Shown here: one piece after another, positions 13,961 through 22,259 of the stretch
Position numbering within the stretch: position 1 is the first letter of the stretch
How the letters are laid out: each line of letters starts with the position of its first letter
Assembly (NCBI GenBank): GCA_910589035.1
Contig: CAJUSI010000012.1
Span: 1 to 34,240 of the forward strand
From: an uncultured Acetatifactor sp.
GTDB lineage: Bacteria; Bacillota; Clostridia; Lachnospirales; Lachnospiraceae
Length of the DNA stretch: 34,240 nucleotides
Reading direction: 5' to 3'
Notes under the pieces: model-generated
Database searches by the model: none
The model's input: only the letters and a program-made list of their open reading frames with translations
What the model was told of the DNA's origin: nothing
Position numbers and translations under genes: made by a program

Positions 13961-16509
13961 TTCATTTCCTTCCTTTCATTGCTAAGTTGCCGTATTACCT
14001 TTTTCAAAAGCTCTATATTTAATGGCTTGGACACATGAGCGTCCATGCCGGCATCCAGAGCAGCCTTTTCATCCTCGGTAAAGGCATTGGCCGTCATGGC
14101 AATAATGGGTATGCGTTTTGCATCCTCCCGATCCAATACCCGAATGGCCCGTGTGGCCTCGTGACCGTTCATTACCGGCATCTGCACATCCATCAGGATT
14201 GCATCGAATTCGCCCGGAACCGAATCCCGGAAGCGCTCCAACGCCTTAAGGCCGTTTTCCGCAATTTCACAGGAGGCTTCCTCAAGCTCCAAAAGCTCTG
14301 ACAGAATTTCCGCATTGACATCATTATCCTCCGCAGCCAGAAATCGCATCCCTTTCAAATCGCAGGCACCCTCCGTCTCCTGAGTCTCCTGGATCCGCAT
14401 CTCATCTAACTTGACACGAAGGGCGGAGACAAAGAAGGGCTTCGTGAGGATGGCTATGGAGCGGAGCAGAAGAACCTCCTCCATGTCCGTCGCGTCATAC
14501 TTCGACAGAAGCAGAATGGGCACATCGTCTGAAAGCTCTGAGCGCAGCGCTCTGGCTGCCGGCAGGCCGCAATCTTCCCAGTCAAGCAAAACCAGCTGAA
14601 AGTCCCCGCCCCTGAGAAGCTCTATGGCCTCCTGCCCGCTGGCTGCGGTGTCCGTCCGAACCCCGGTGTTCTCCATAAGTGTCAGAATATTATTCCTGTT
14701 CTCCGCATTCCCGCCCACGGTCAGGATTCGGGAAATGCCGTGACGTTCCCAGAACTGCCGGTCTGCCGTTTCCTCCGGAATGCGCAGCTCCAGATCCACC
14801 CGGAAAAGGGTTCCCCGATCCACCTCACTGGACACCTCTATGGTTCCCCCCATCAGCTCTATGATGCTCTTGGTTATGGCCATACCCAGGCCGGTGCCCT
14901 GCACCTTGTTAGTGGTACTGTTCTCCGCCCGGGAGAAAGGGTCGAAAATAGTTTTCAGATACTCCGGAGTCATGCCGTAACCATTGTCCTCCACCTCGAT
15001 GCAGATGTGCTCGTACTGGACGGAACGCTGCTTCAGCCCGATGATACGCAGCCAGATGCTCCCGCCCTCTGGAGTGTACTTTACGGCGTTGGATAGGAGG
15101 TTGATCAGGATCTGGTTGATTCGCGTTTCGTCTCCCAGCAGGTACTCGTGGCGGATGCCCGTTACCGCAAGGTGAAATTCCTGTCCCTTTGCCCTGGCCA
15201 TGGGGTGAATAATGGCCTCCAGCGAGGAGATCACGCTGTTAAGGGCGAATTTCTCCAGGTTGAGCACAACCTTTCCGCTTTCGATCTTGGAAACATCCAA
15301 AACGTCATTGATCAGGCTGAGAAGGTGCTGGCCGGAAGCGGTGATTTTTCTGGCGTATTCCCGTACCCTGGCAGGATTTCCCGCGTCTCTGCCCAACAGC
15401 GTCGTAAAGCCCAGAACAGCGTTCATGGGAGTGCGGATATCATGGGACATATTGGACAGGAAGGTAGTTTTGGACTCGCTGGCGATCTGAGCGGTCTTCA
15501 GGGCATCAGCCAGCTGCCGGCTGTGTATCCTCCGCTCTTCCTCCTGCTCCCGGCGCAGTCTGTCCTGCTGCCGCCGGTTCAGATAGTATAAGCCAATGCA
15601 CAGGGAAAAGGCCGTAAGCAGCGAGATCACGACGATGGCGATGCTCTGGTTGACAGTCCGTCCCTCCTGCTGGATGGCCTCCACAGGAACATAACCCACC
15701 AGGAAAATGGTTCCCTCATTCACTGCCCACATGTAGTTCAGGGCGTTCACCTGACGGATATCGTGATAAAACAGGACGTTGCGACCGGTGTGCAGGGAGT
15801 CCTCCACCTCTGCCTTGATTTCCGGATCCTGAATATTGTTTGCCCGGTAAAAATCCGTCAGATTCAGGTGCCCGGCGCTGCGCTGTCCCATCCCCTTGGG
15901 TTTTAGGACAAACCGCTGGCTCTCTGCATCCATGATGTACAGTGACGCCTGCTTGTTGTAAAAGCCGTCAGGGAGAGACTGGTCGATGAAGTCGTATACA
16001 TACTCCACATAAAGCGTGCCGATACTCCGCCCGTTCCGCTCCACAGGACATTTTATGGTATAAGACCATGTGCCCATATAATTTACATAGGACTGGGAGA
16101 CCGGCAGACCCGCCACCGTTCCGCCCGCGGAGAAATCCAGACCTTCCTCGGTAAAAACATCCCCTGTATTGGAGAATCCCTCCGTCCTGCCGGAGAGGAT
16201 CAGTGACAGCTTTACCATGGTATCGTTCTTTTCATAGGCGAGGATATAGGCCTCCGGATCCTCCGCCCTGCCGACTTCATGGGCTATGAGCTTCTGAAAT
16301 TCCGCCTCGCTGCGCAGAATGGTCTCGATGGTGCTTTGAATCAAATCCAGGCTTTCGCTCAGGTTCTGAATGGCGGAAGCGGACATTTCCCGGGATGTTT
16401 TCTGCCACACGGAATATACAATTGTACCGAAAATACCGAAAATTACAATGATGGAGAGGAGCAAGGATAAGCCTCCCATTTTTCTATGCCTGTTCATGTT
16501 TGATTTCAT
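13957..16509 (-). CDS. membrane hybrid sensor histidine kinase
   Basis: About 850 residues. Positions below count from TTG 16515; the preferred ATG 16509 is two codons later because GAGGG then sits six bases upstream. Order: membrane segment about 14-37; extracellular Cache-like sensor 40-287; membrane segment 290-312; HisKA with H358 in SHDIRTPMN; HATPase with N-box NLLSNAVKYTPEGG, EDNGYGM and GTGLGM; first receiver about 595-705 with D645; second receiver 723-845 with E729-D730, D776, T808 and K830. The first receiver lacks the usual acidic pair (GGN instead of DDN), so it is probably degenerate. No DNA-binding output is fused. It is expected to phosphorylate a separate regulator in response to a ligand, perhaps one bound by the coupled lipoprotein. 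Confidence 0.92.
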   Translation of the reverse strand: MKSNMNRHRKMGGLSLLLSIIVIFGIFGTIVYSVWQKTSREMSASAIQNLSESLDLIQSTIETILRSEAEFQKLIAHEVGRAEDPEAYILAYEKNDTMVKLSLILSGRTEGFSNTGDVFTEEGLDFSAGGTVAGLPVSQSYVNYMGTWSYTIKCPVERNGRSIGTLYVEYVYDFIDQSLPDGFYNKQASLYIMDAESQRFVLKPKGMGQRSAGHLNLTDFYRANNIQDPEIKAEVEDSLHTGRNVLFYHDIRQVNALNYMWAVNEGTIFLVGYVPVEAIQQEGRTVNQSIAIVVISLLTAFSLCIGLYYLNRRQQDRLRREQEEERRIHSRQLADALKTAQIASESKTTFLSNMSHDIRTPMNAVLGFTTLLGRDAGNPARVREYARKITASGQHLLSLINDVLDVSKIESGKVVLNLEKFALNSVISSLEAIIHPMARAKGQEFHLAVTGIRHEYLLGDETRINQILINLLSNAVKYTPEGGSIWLRIIGLKQRSVQYEHICIEVEDNGYGMTPEYLKTIFDPFSRAENSTTNKVQGTGLGMAITKSIIELMGGTIEVSSEVDRGTLFRVDLELRIPEETADRQFWERHGISRILTVGGNAENRNNILTLMENTGVRTDTAASGQEAIELLRGGDFQLVLLDWEDCGLPAARALRSELSDDVPILLLSKYDATDMEEVLLLRSIAILTKPFFVSALRVKLDEMRIQETQETEGACDLKGMRFLAAEDNDVNAEILSELLELEEASCEIAENGLKALERFRDSVPGEFDAILMDVQMPVMNGHEATRAIRVLDREDAKRIPIIAMTANAFTEDEKAALDAGMDAHVSKPLNIELLKKVIRQLSNERKEMK

Positions 16510-16602
16510 TGACAACCCTCATTCCTGCTGCCCGGGACAGTATTTTACACGAAGGAAAATATCTGTCAGCTGAAATTCTATCTTTTCTATATATTATACC
16601 AT

Positions 16603-16632
16603 ATTATACAATTTTCTTTAATTTAGTGTCAA
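16603..16632 (-). promoter_or_regulatory. sigma-A-type promoter for the kinase/lipoprotein operon
   Basis: On the minus strand a perfect TTGACA (16632-16627) is followed after 18 bases by a perfect TATAAT (16608-16603). A second TATAAT (16598-16593) lies ten bases further. The surroundings are AT-rich. The gap 16516-16829 otherwise holds the upstream region of the CotF-like genes, in which no unambiguous plus-strand promoter was found. Confidence 0.85.
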
Positions 16633-16829
16633 TACATATCGGGCAGGAGAATATCGAAGGCCGGGCCTGAGTCTGCAGGTCATGATTCGGCTGAATTTAC
16701 AATATTGTCTATTTTTTCACATCATAAATAACGCATATATTTTCCCGTGCAAGTGAATAATAACCTCGTAGTGATACAAGTGGAAAGCGTTTTCGGAGCT
16801 TTCTGTCATGATGATCAGGAGGTATGAAT

Positions 16830-17015
16830 ATGAGCAACATTTCAGAACTGGACTTACAGAATCTGCGTCACCTCATAGGCGGATTTGACACCACTCACTG
16901 CAAGATGCAGGAGTATGCGCAGGAGGCGAAGGATCCCCAGATCAAACAGTTTTTTGAGAAAGGCGCCAGGTCGGCCATGGACAATAAGCAGCAGCTTATG
17001 AAGTTCTTACAGTAA
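16830..17015 (+). CDS. small CotF-like / spore coat-associated protein
   Basis: A 61-residue helical protein (core LRHLIGGFDTTHCKMQEYAQ). It resembles the N-terminal part of CotF-type, ferritin-like spore coat proteins and is paired with a second CotF-like gene, an arrangement known from clostridial spore formers. AGGAGG (16817-16822) fits ATG 16830 with seven bases; the earlier in-frame ATG 16824 is too close. Likely expressed late in sporulation, but no specific sigma-factor site could be assigned. Confidence 0.65.
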   Translation: MSNISELDLQNLRHLIGGFDTTHCKMQEYAQEAKDPQIKQFFEKGARSAMDNKQQLMKFLQ

Positions 17016-17081
17016 GGGCTGATTTCGGAGTGAGAGGCAAAAGGTTCCATGAGTGAAAATCAGAATGAGAGGTAGATGAAG

Positions 17082-17336
17082 ATGCAGGAAAAGACAATGG
17101 TAGCAGATACACTGGCAGGCATCAACGGCGAGCTGACCCGGTATGCGGGGATGATTGCCCAGTCCGAGAATAAGGAGCTGAAGCAGGCGATCAAGCAGAT
17201 CCGCAACGCCTGTGAACAGTCCCAGGAGGAGCTATATCAGATTGCCAGGGAAAAATCCTATTATGTTCCCGCCAGCAAGGCCACAGAGGAAGAGGTGCAG
17301 CATGTGAAGAGCCTCTTCACCCAGGGCACTCTGTAG
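17082..17336 (+). CDS. CotF-like spore coat protein
   Basis: An 84-residue protein with the pattern of small clostridial CotF-family coat proteins: LAGINGELTRYAGMIAQ, QAIKQIRNACEQSQEELYQI, then a Tyr-Tyr-Val-Pro-Ala tail (YYVPASKATEEEVQ). It probably belongs to the spore coat or its assembly. ATG 17082 has GAGAGG nine bases upstream; in-frame ATG 17076 is also possible but too close. It is followed by a strong terminator, so this pair forms its own short transcript. Confidence 0.8.
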   Translation: MQEKTMVADTLAGINGELTRYAGMIAQSENKELKQAIKQIRNACEQSQEELYQIAREKSYYVPASKATEEEVQHVKSLFTQGTL

Positions 17337-17371
17337 GAACGGACGAACCGGGAAAAGACAAATAACACAAG

Positions 17372-17415
17372 AAAGGGGCGCGGCCATCTCCGGAAGGGTA
17401 TGGGGCGCCCTTTTT
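17372..17415 (+). terminator. rho-independent terminator after the CotF-like genes
   Basis: GGGCGC (17376-17381) pairs with GCGCCC (17405-17410); adjoining A and T residues extend the stem with a one-base bulge, and five T follow. Confidence 0.8.
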
Positions 17416-17593
17416 CCTGCGTTTCGCGGCAGCAGTTTTGCATTCTGGGCAAAAAGTGAAAAAATATCAGGTGATTGCGAAACAGCACGATGATTTTTTG
17501 ATAAGCTTTAACGTGAAAGCTATGGCAGGGGAAAACATGCTTGCCATAGACTTCAAAGCATTGTATAATTCAGGGGTGACATCCTGCAATATA

Positions 17594-17714
17594 TGGAGCA
17601 TCGGTCTGAAAGAAAGAGCTGCCGGAAGAGGGGGAGCTTGGCTGAATGGAGCGGCGGTCTGAAGGTAAGAGGAGACGGAAGTGGACACTGGGCTGAATGG
17701 AGCGGCGGTCTGAA
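17594..17714 (+). repeat. 51-53-bp tandem repeat before the potassium transporter
   Basis: TGGAGCGGCGGTCTGAA occurs at 17647 and 17698, within 24-base identical blocks 17640-17663 and 17691-17714, and as a diverged copy (TGGAGCATCGGTCTGAA) at 17594. Units also share GCCGGAAGA or GACGGAAG segments. The gap 17337-17808 (472 bases) otherwise holds only the terminator after the CotF-like genes; no gene is supported in it. Confidence 0.88.
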
Positions 17715-17808
17715 CGGAAGAACAGCCGGAAGAATGCAGTTCACGGAAAATGACGGACAGGATTCGAGGCAGGCATGATGTGCAGCTGCAGGAATCGGGA
17801 GTAGAGAG

Positions 17809-19161
17809 ATGAAGAAAAGGAAACTTACTGCCACCAGAATTATTATGCTGGGATTTTTTCTGGGCGCCGTGGCAGGCGCCGTATGCCTTATGCTTCCCTT
17901 CAGTGTGCGGAGGGGGCAGCGCCTGGATTTTCTGGACGGGTTGTTTGTGGCGGTGTCCAGTATCTGCGTTACAGGTCTGTCAACGGTGAATATCGGAGAG
18001 ACTTTTTCCGCCTTCGGCCAGGGAGTGATTCTGCTTTTGATCCAGTTCGGCGGATTGGGTATTGTGACCTTTACCACCATGGTGCTGTGTGTGTTTCGGA
18101 GAAGGATTACCCTCTCGGACAGAATACTGATTCAGAACGCCTACAATCTGGATACCCTTACCGGTCTGGTGAGGCTGACCGGGAGGATTCTGAAGGTAAC
18201 CCTGTGCCTGGAGGGACTGGGAGCGCTGGGCTATGCCTTTTTCTTTCTGCCGCGCTATGGGGCGAAGGGCATCTGGTACAGCATTTTTCATGCCGTGTCC
18301 GCCTTCTGCAATGCCGGAATCGACCTTCTGGGAGGGAATAGCTTCTGCGGATATGCGGATAATGTGATATTGAATATTACCACCGTCTTTCTGATTGTGG
18401 CGGGGGGACTCGGATTTCCGGTGTACTGGGAGATCGCCAGGGGATTTCGTCCCAGGCGGAGTGAAACGGATAGTCCCTATGTCCGGAAGGTGAATCTGCA
18501 GGCCAGAATCGTTATCGTGTCCACACTTTGTCTCCTGCTGGCAGGCACAGTGCTGACCCTGCTTTTCGAGCACGACAATCCCGATACGCTGGGGACAATG
18601 CCCTGGCCGGAGAAGGTGCTGGCGTCGGCGTTCCAGTCCGTCACACTGCGCACCGCCGGGTTTGCAACCATCCCCCAGGAATGCTTCCGGCCCGTCTCCT
18701 GCCTTGTGTATCTGGTTCTCATGTTTATAGGAGGATCTCCGGCCGGGACTGCCGGCGGGGTGAAGACGGTGACCATCGTGCTTTTGTTTGCCGCAATGTT
18801 TGCGAATATCAGGGGGAAGCGGGATGTGAGCGTGGGTCATAGAAAGATAGCGGACGGGACCGTGAGAAGGTGTGCGGCCATTGTGGTATTCAGCCTTTCA
18901 GCCCTGCTGGTGCTGACCGTGGCCCTGCTGGCGGTTCAGGGAAGTGATTTTCTGGACACATTCTATGAGATGACCTCCGCCATAGCGACGGTTGGGCTGT
19001 CCAGGGGATTGACCGGGACGCTGAAGCCGGCGGGGAAGCTGATTGTGGCGCTCACCATGTACCTGGGGCGCATCGGTCCCATCACGCTGGCGCTGGCCTT
19101 TCAGGGCAATCGGCCCTCGGACAATATTTCCTATGCGGAAAGCAGGATGATAGTGGGGTAG
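17809..19161 (+). CDS. ktrB: Ktr/Trk potassium uptake membrane subunit
   Basis: A 450-residue membrane protein of the TrkH/KtrB superfamily, which moves K+ (in KtrB with Na+ dependence) into the cell. Four pore-loop regions each carry the selectivity glycine: CVTGL (53-57), CNAGID, LRTAGF and ATVGLSRG. The gating-loop region after the third repeat has GGSPAGTAGGVKT. The size agrees with KtrB rather than the longer TrkH. The start is ATG 17809 behind GGGAG. Its cytosolic RCK partner gene follows after about 200 bases. Confidence 0.93.
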   Translation: MKKRKLTATRIIMLGFFLGAVAGAVCLMLPFSVRRGQRLDFLDGLFVAVSSICVTGLSTVNIGETFSAFGQGVILLLIQFGGLGIVTFTTMVLCVFRRRITLSDRILIQNAYNLDTLTGLVRLTGRILKVTLCLEGLGALGYAFFFLPRYGAKGIWYSIFHAVSAFCNAGIDLLGGNSFCGYADNVILNITTVFLIVAGGLGFPVYWEIARGFRPRRSETDSPYVRKVNLQARIVIVSTLCLLLAGTVLTLLFEHDNPDTLGTMPWPEKVLASAFQSVTLRTAGFATIPQECFRPVSCLVYLVLMFIGGSPAGTAGGVKTVTIVLLFAAMFANIRGKRDVSVGHRKIADGTVRRCAAIVVFSLSALLVLTVALLAVQGSDFLDTFYEMTSAIATVGLSRGLTGTLKPAGKLIVALTMYLGRIGPITLALAFQGNRPSDNISYAESRMIVG

Positions 19162-19259
19162 CATTGCGGAGGCCGGAAGCTCCGGGCCCTCGGAGCGGGG
19201 ACTCCGGGCATGTGAAGGAAGACAGAAGATTCAGGGAGTTTCAGGGGAATTTAACAAAA

Positions 19260-19289
19260 AGATGTCTTGGAAGCAGATGTCTTGGAAGC
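19260..19289 (+). repeat. perfect 15-bp tandem duplication
   Basis: AGATGTCTTGGAAGC occurs twice head to tail (19260-19274 and 19275-19289) in the ktrB/ktrA gap, without mismatch. The gap has no other recognised feature besides the ribosome site of ktrA. Confidence 0.9.
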
Positions 19290-19364
19290 CGCATAAAATA
19301 AGGCTGCGAGGGTCCGGGAGGATAATCGACAGAAATAGGGACCCGGGGCAAGGAGGAAATAAGG

Positions 19365-20045
19365 ATGAAAAAGCGTGCAGGAAAAGAATACATTGTCATC
19401 GGACTGGGGCGATTCGGCAACAGTGTGGCGAAGCAGCTGGAGGCAAACGGATGCAAGGTGCTTGCCGTGGACAGAAGCGAACAGAGGGTGGGGCAGATTG
19501 CGGAGTACGTGACGCTGGCCATGCGCATAGATGTGACCGACGAGGAGGCGTTGGGAGCGCTGGGGGGAAGGAATTTCGACGGAGCCGTCATTTCGATCGG
19601 CCATGGGCTGGAAGCCTCCGTTCTCGCCACTATCTGGGCAAAGGAGCAGGGAATCCCCCAGATCATCGTAAAGGCTTATGACGAGATGCAGGGGAAGATA
19701 CTGGCCAAGGTGGGCGCGGATGAGATAGTATATCCGGAAAGGCAGATGGGGGTTCACCTGGCCAATGACCTGGCCTTCAACAATCTGTTTGACACCATCG
19801 AGCTGACCTCGGAGTATTCCATCGCAGATGTGGATATCCTGGACAGCTGGGCGGGGAAAAACCTCAAGGAGCTGAAGATCCGGGAGAAATACGGCGTCAA
19901 TGTGATCGCGGTGAAGCGGGGCGGGGTGCTGCTGATCAGTCCTTCGGCGGATGAACCCATGAAGAATAACGATGTCTTCGTGCTCCTGGGAAGAAATCAA
20001 ACCCTGCAGAAGATTGCCAATGCCGCCCGGGGAGAGAAGAGATAG
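19365..20045 (+). CDS. ktrA: Ktr/Trk potassium uptake regulatory subunit (RCK)
   Basis: A 226-residue cytosolic protein with an RCK_N Rossmann domain: GLGRFG (13-18) binds the nucleotide, and VDRSEQ ends the second strand with the acidic residue that reads the ribose. The RCK_C domain covers about 140-220 (LKELKIREKYGVNVIAVKRG). It forms the ring that gates the membrane subunit in response to ATP/ADP or NAD(H). AGGAGG (19351-19356) lies eight bases before the ATG. It is transcribed together with or just after ktrB. Confidence 0.95.
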   Translation: MKKRAGKEYIVIGLGRFGNSVAKQLEANGCKVLAVDRSEQRVGQIAEYVTLAMRIDVTDEEALGALGGRNFDGAVISIGHGLEASVLATIWAKEQGIPQIIVKAYDEMQGKILAKVGADEIVYPERQMGVHLANDLAFNNLFDTIELTSEYSIADVDILDSWAGKNLKELKIREKYGVNVIAVKRGGVLLISPSADEPMKNNDVFVLLGRNQTLQKIANAARGEKR

Positions 20046-20074
20046 AGGCGTGCGGCAGAAGAATCCGAAAAAGA

Positions 20075-20147
20075 TCCGAGAGGCTTATATTGCCGCACCG
20101 CCTGTTTTGGAAAAAGCAGTTGGCTTCGCATATTTTAGCCTCTCGGA
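20075..20147. repeat. 11-bp perfect inverted repeat between convergent genes
   Basis: TCCGAGAGGCT (20075-20085) and AGCCTCTCGGA (20137-20147) are perfect inverted copies 51 bases apart. They lie between ktrA (plus) and the LxxG-repeat gene (minus), where a bidirectional terminator would be expected; no strong T run follows, so the role is open. Confidence 0.7.
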
Positions 20148-20183
20148 ACCGTTAAGCCTTATAGTATGGTATTTTTGAGAAAT

Positions 20184-22259
20184 TTACTTCTTTTCTTCCA
20201 TCCGGTCCGTGCGGTAGATAAACTTGACCCGGCCGTCCATATCGTCCCCCTTGCCGGAGAAGGACTGATAATGCTTCGACGCCTCCGACATGGCCCGAAG
20301 TCTCTCCGTCAGGGAATCCAGATCGCCGTCCACGGCGTCCACCAGCTTCTGCACGGCTTTCTCGTCAAACTCCTTCAGACCTTCCGTAAGCTCTGCGGCG
20401 CCGTCCCGCAACTGAGTGATGCCATCCTTCAGGGCGGGGATGGAAGAGAGCAGCTCCTGCATTCCGGCATACAGCTGCGCCGCTCCGGAGGAAAGCTTTC
20501 CGGTACCGTTTCTCAGTTCGTCTGCACCGCCTTTCAGGCTTCCGGCGCCTGCGGCAGCCTGGGCCACGCCTGCAGTGTAGGATTGGAGGCCGCAGTAAAA
20601 GGCATTGTAGCTGTCCAGGGAGGCTTTCAGAGAGGCCACGGCCTTCACACCTTCTGAGGCGGCGGCCAGCGCTTCCTGAACCCTGGGATCCGTCTGCATG
20701 CTCTGAGAGATCAGTTCCTGTACTTTGGCTTCCGTGCTGGAAGCAATCAGGGCCATAACGGCATCCGACTGCATCTGGGCGTCCACAGCCGCATCGATCT
20801 GGGTCTGCATGCCGGCCAGCTGCCCGCTGACGGCTGCCTCTACCTGGCTCTTTACAGTCTCATCGGCCAGATCCTCCTGTGTGAGGCCCATGGAGGCGAG
20901 AACTGCCTGGGTGACCTGCTCTCTGACGGTGTCTGTCACCTGGGCGATGACCTGCTCTCTGACGGCTGCCGTAACCGCAGCCTCCACAGAGGGACGGTTT
21001 TTCTCCACCTCCGCCGTCACGGCCGCCAGCGCCTGCTGATAGGCCGCGCCGTCCAGGGAATTCATGATATCGTTTAATACATCCCCGTAATTATCGATGG
21101 TCATGCCGGGAACATCCACGCCTGCGGAGGACAGCTGAGCGGAAAGCTGTGCCTGGGCGGCGGCCAGCAGGGTGTCGAAGACCTGCCTTGCGCCGCTGTT
21201 CAGCGAATCGTTGTTGGCGACAAGGGTATTCAGGCCGGACTGCAGGGCTGCGGTGCCCTCCTGGAGCTTAGCTGCGCCGTTGTCCAGATCGCCGGCGCCT
21301 GTGTTCAGCTGTGCCGCTCCGGAGGCCAGCTCGTCGATGCCTGTTTCCAGATCTCCCGATTTGCCAAGCAGGGTGTCAAGGCCTTCGTAAAGCCGGGAGG
21401 AGCCTTCCGTAAGCTGGTTCATGGCATCGCTTAAGTCTGCCAGCAGAGATTTCAGATCCTCCTGGGAATCCACGCCGTCCATGCCCACATCGCTGAAAAT
21501 TTCATTGGTGACCAGAGTGAACGCCGTACCGGACTCAAAATTTTGTACGTCCGCCCGGATTTCCAGACTGTCCGGAATGTCCAGGGTATCCGTAGCAAGC
21601 CCAAGACTTTCCTCCAGGCCCGGGAAGGCAATGCCCACTGCCACGGTCATGCCGCCGTCATTGAGCAGCTTTCCCCGGGAGATTTCCACATTGGAAAACA
21701 CATCATCGTCCAGAAGTATTCCTGTAAGAGCCACAAAGGGCACATAAATCTTTGTCCTGACACCATTTATCTGCGCATATTCATACTGACGGTTGGTATA
21801 CTCATAGCGGATTGTCACCTTTCCGCTCTTCCCGGCCAGCTCTTCGTAAGGCATTTCTTTCCCGTCCAGGGTATAGGTGACGGAGATGCCGACGGGCAGT
21901 TCTTTATCGAGATTGCCCTGATAATAAATGTCATTGCCCTGTGCGGCCCATACCTTTGTATTGCCCTCTTCTTCGGTAAAGCCCTCCTCTCCCTTGACAT
22001 TCTTCACATTGGTCAGTTCCGATCTGTCTGTGATGGTGCTCTCCCCGGATGGATTGTGCAGCCAGTCGCTGACGATGATTTTGTCCACATTGCCGGATTC
22101 GTCCGTGAGGACATATACGGTTTCCTCCTTCAGGACAGCCTGCTCTTCCGGGGCTGCCGCCGCATGTAGGGGATGCCCCATGCCGCCCGCAGACAGGGCG
22201 GCGCACAATGTGAATACAACTGCTTTTTCGGTTATTTTCTTAACGATTCTTTGTCTCAT
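20184..22259 (-). CDS. secreted LxxG-heptad repeat (YhgE-like) protein
   Basis: A 691-residue exported protein: signal peptide about 1-36 ending in AAAA. Residues about 40-260 are beta-rich. Two blocks of degenerate x-x-x-Leu-x-x-Gly heptads (about 282-357 and 563-628; for example AAQLNTGAGDLDNG, AAQLYAGMQEL) resemble the YhgE/Pip repeat region. Between them is a long helical Ala/Val/Gln-rich coiled-coil part. The C-terminus has no membrane segment, unlike YhgE, so it is probably an extracytoplasmic partner rather than a transporter. It overlaps the MMPL gene by four bases (ATGA) and is its likely functional partner. Confidence 0.82.
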   Translation of the reverse strand: MRQRIVKKITEKAVVFTLCAALSAGGMGHPLHAAAAPEEQAVLKEETVYVLTDESGNVDKIIVSDWLHNPSGESTITDRSELTNVKNVKGEEGFTEEEGNTKVWAAQGNDIYYQGNLDKELPVGISVTYTLDGKEMPYEELAGKSGKVTIRYEYTNRQYEYAQINGVRTKIYVPFVALTGILLDDDVFSNVEISRGKLLNDGGMTVAVGIAFPGLEESLGLATDTLDIPDSLEIRADVQNFESGTAFTLVTNEIFSDVGMDGVDSQEDLKSLLADLSDAMNQLTEGSSRLYEGLDTLLGKSGDLETGIDELASGAAQLNTGAGDLDNGAAKLQEGTAALQSGLNTLVANNDSLNSGARQVFDTLLAAAQAQLSAQLSSAGVDVPGMTIDNYGDVLNDIMNSLDGAAYQQALAAVTAEVEKNRPSVEAAVTAAVREQVIAQVTDTVREQVTQAVLASMGLTQEDLADETVKSQVEAAVSGQLAGMQTQIDAAVDAQMQSDAVMALIASSTEAKVQELISQSMQTDPRVQEALAAASEGVKAVASLKASLDSYNAFYCGLQSYTAGVAQAAAGAGSLKGGADELRNGTGKLSSGAAQLYAGMQELLSSIPALKDGITQLRDGAAELTEGLKEFDEKAVQKLVDAVDGDLDSLTERLRAMSEASKHYQSFSGKGDDMDGRVKFIYRTDRMEEKK

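Noticed and set aside
16640..16820. Sporulation sigma factor promoter before the CotF-like genes
   Set aside because: CATA-type -10 candidates exist around 16720-16740 but no matching -35; the AT-rich sequence gives such matches by chance.
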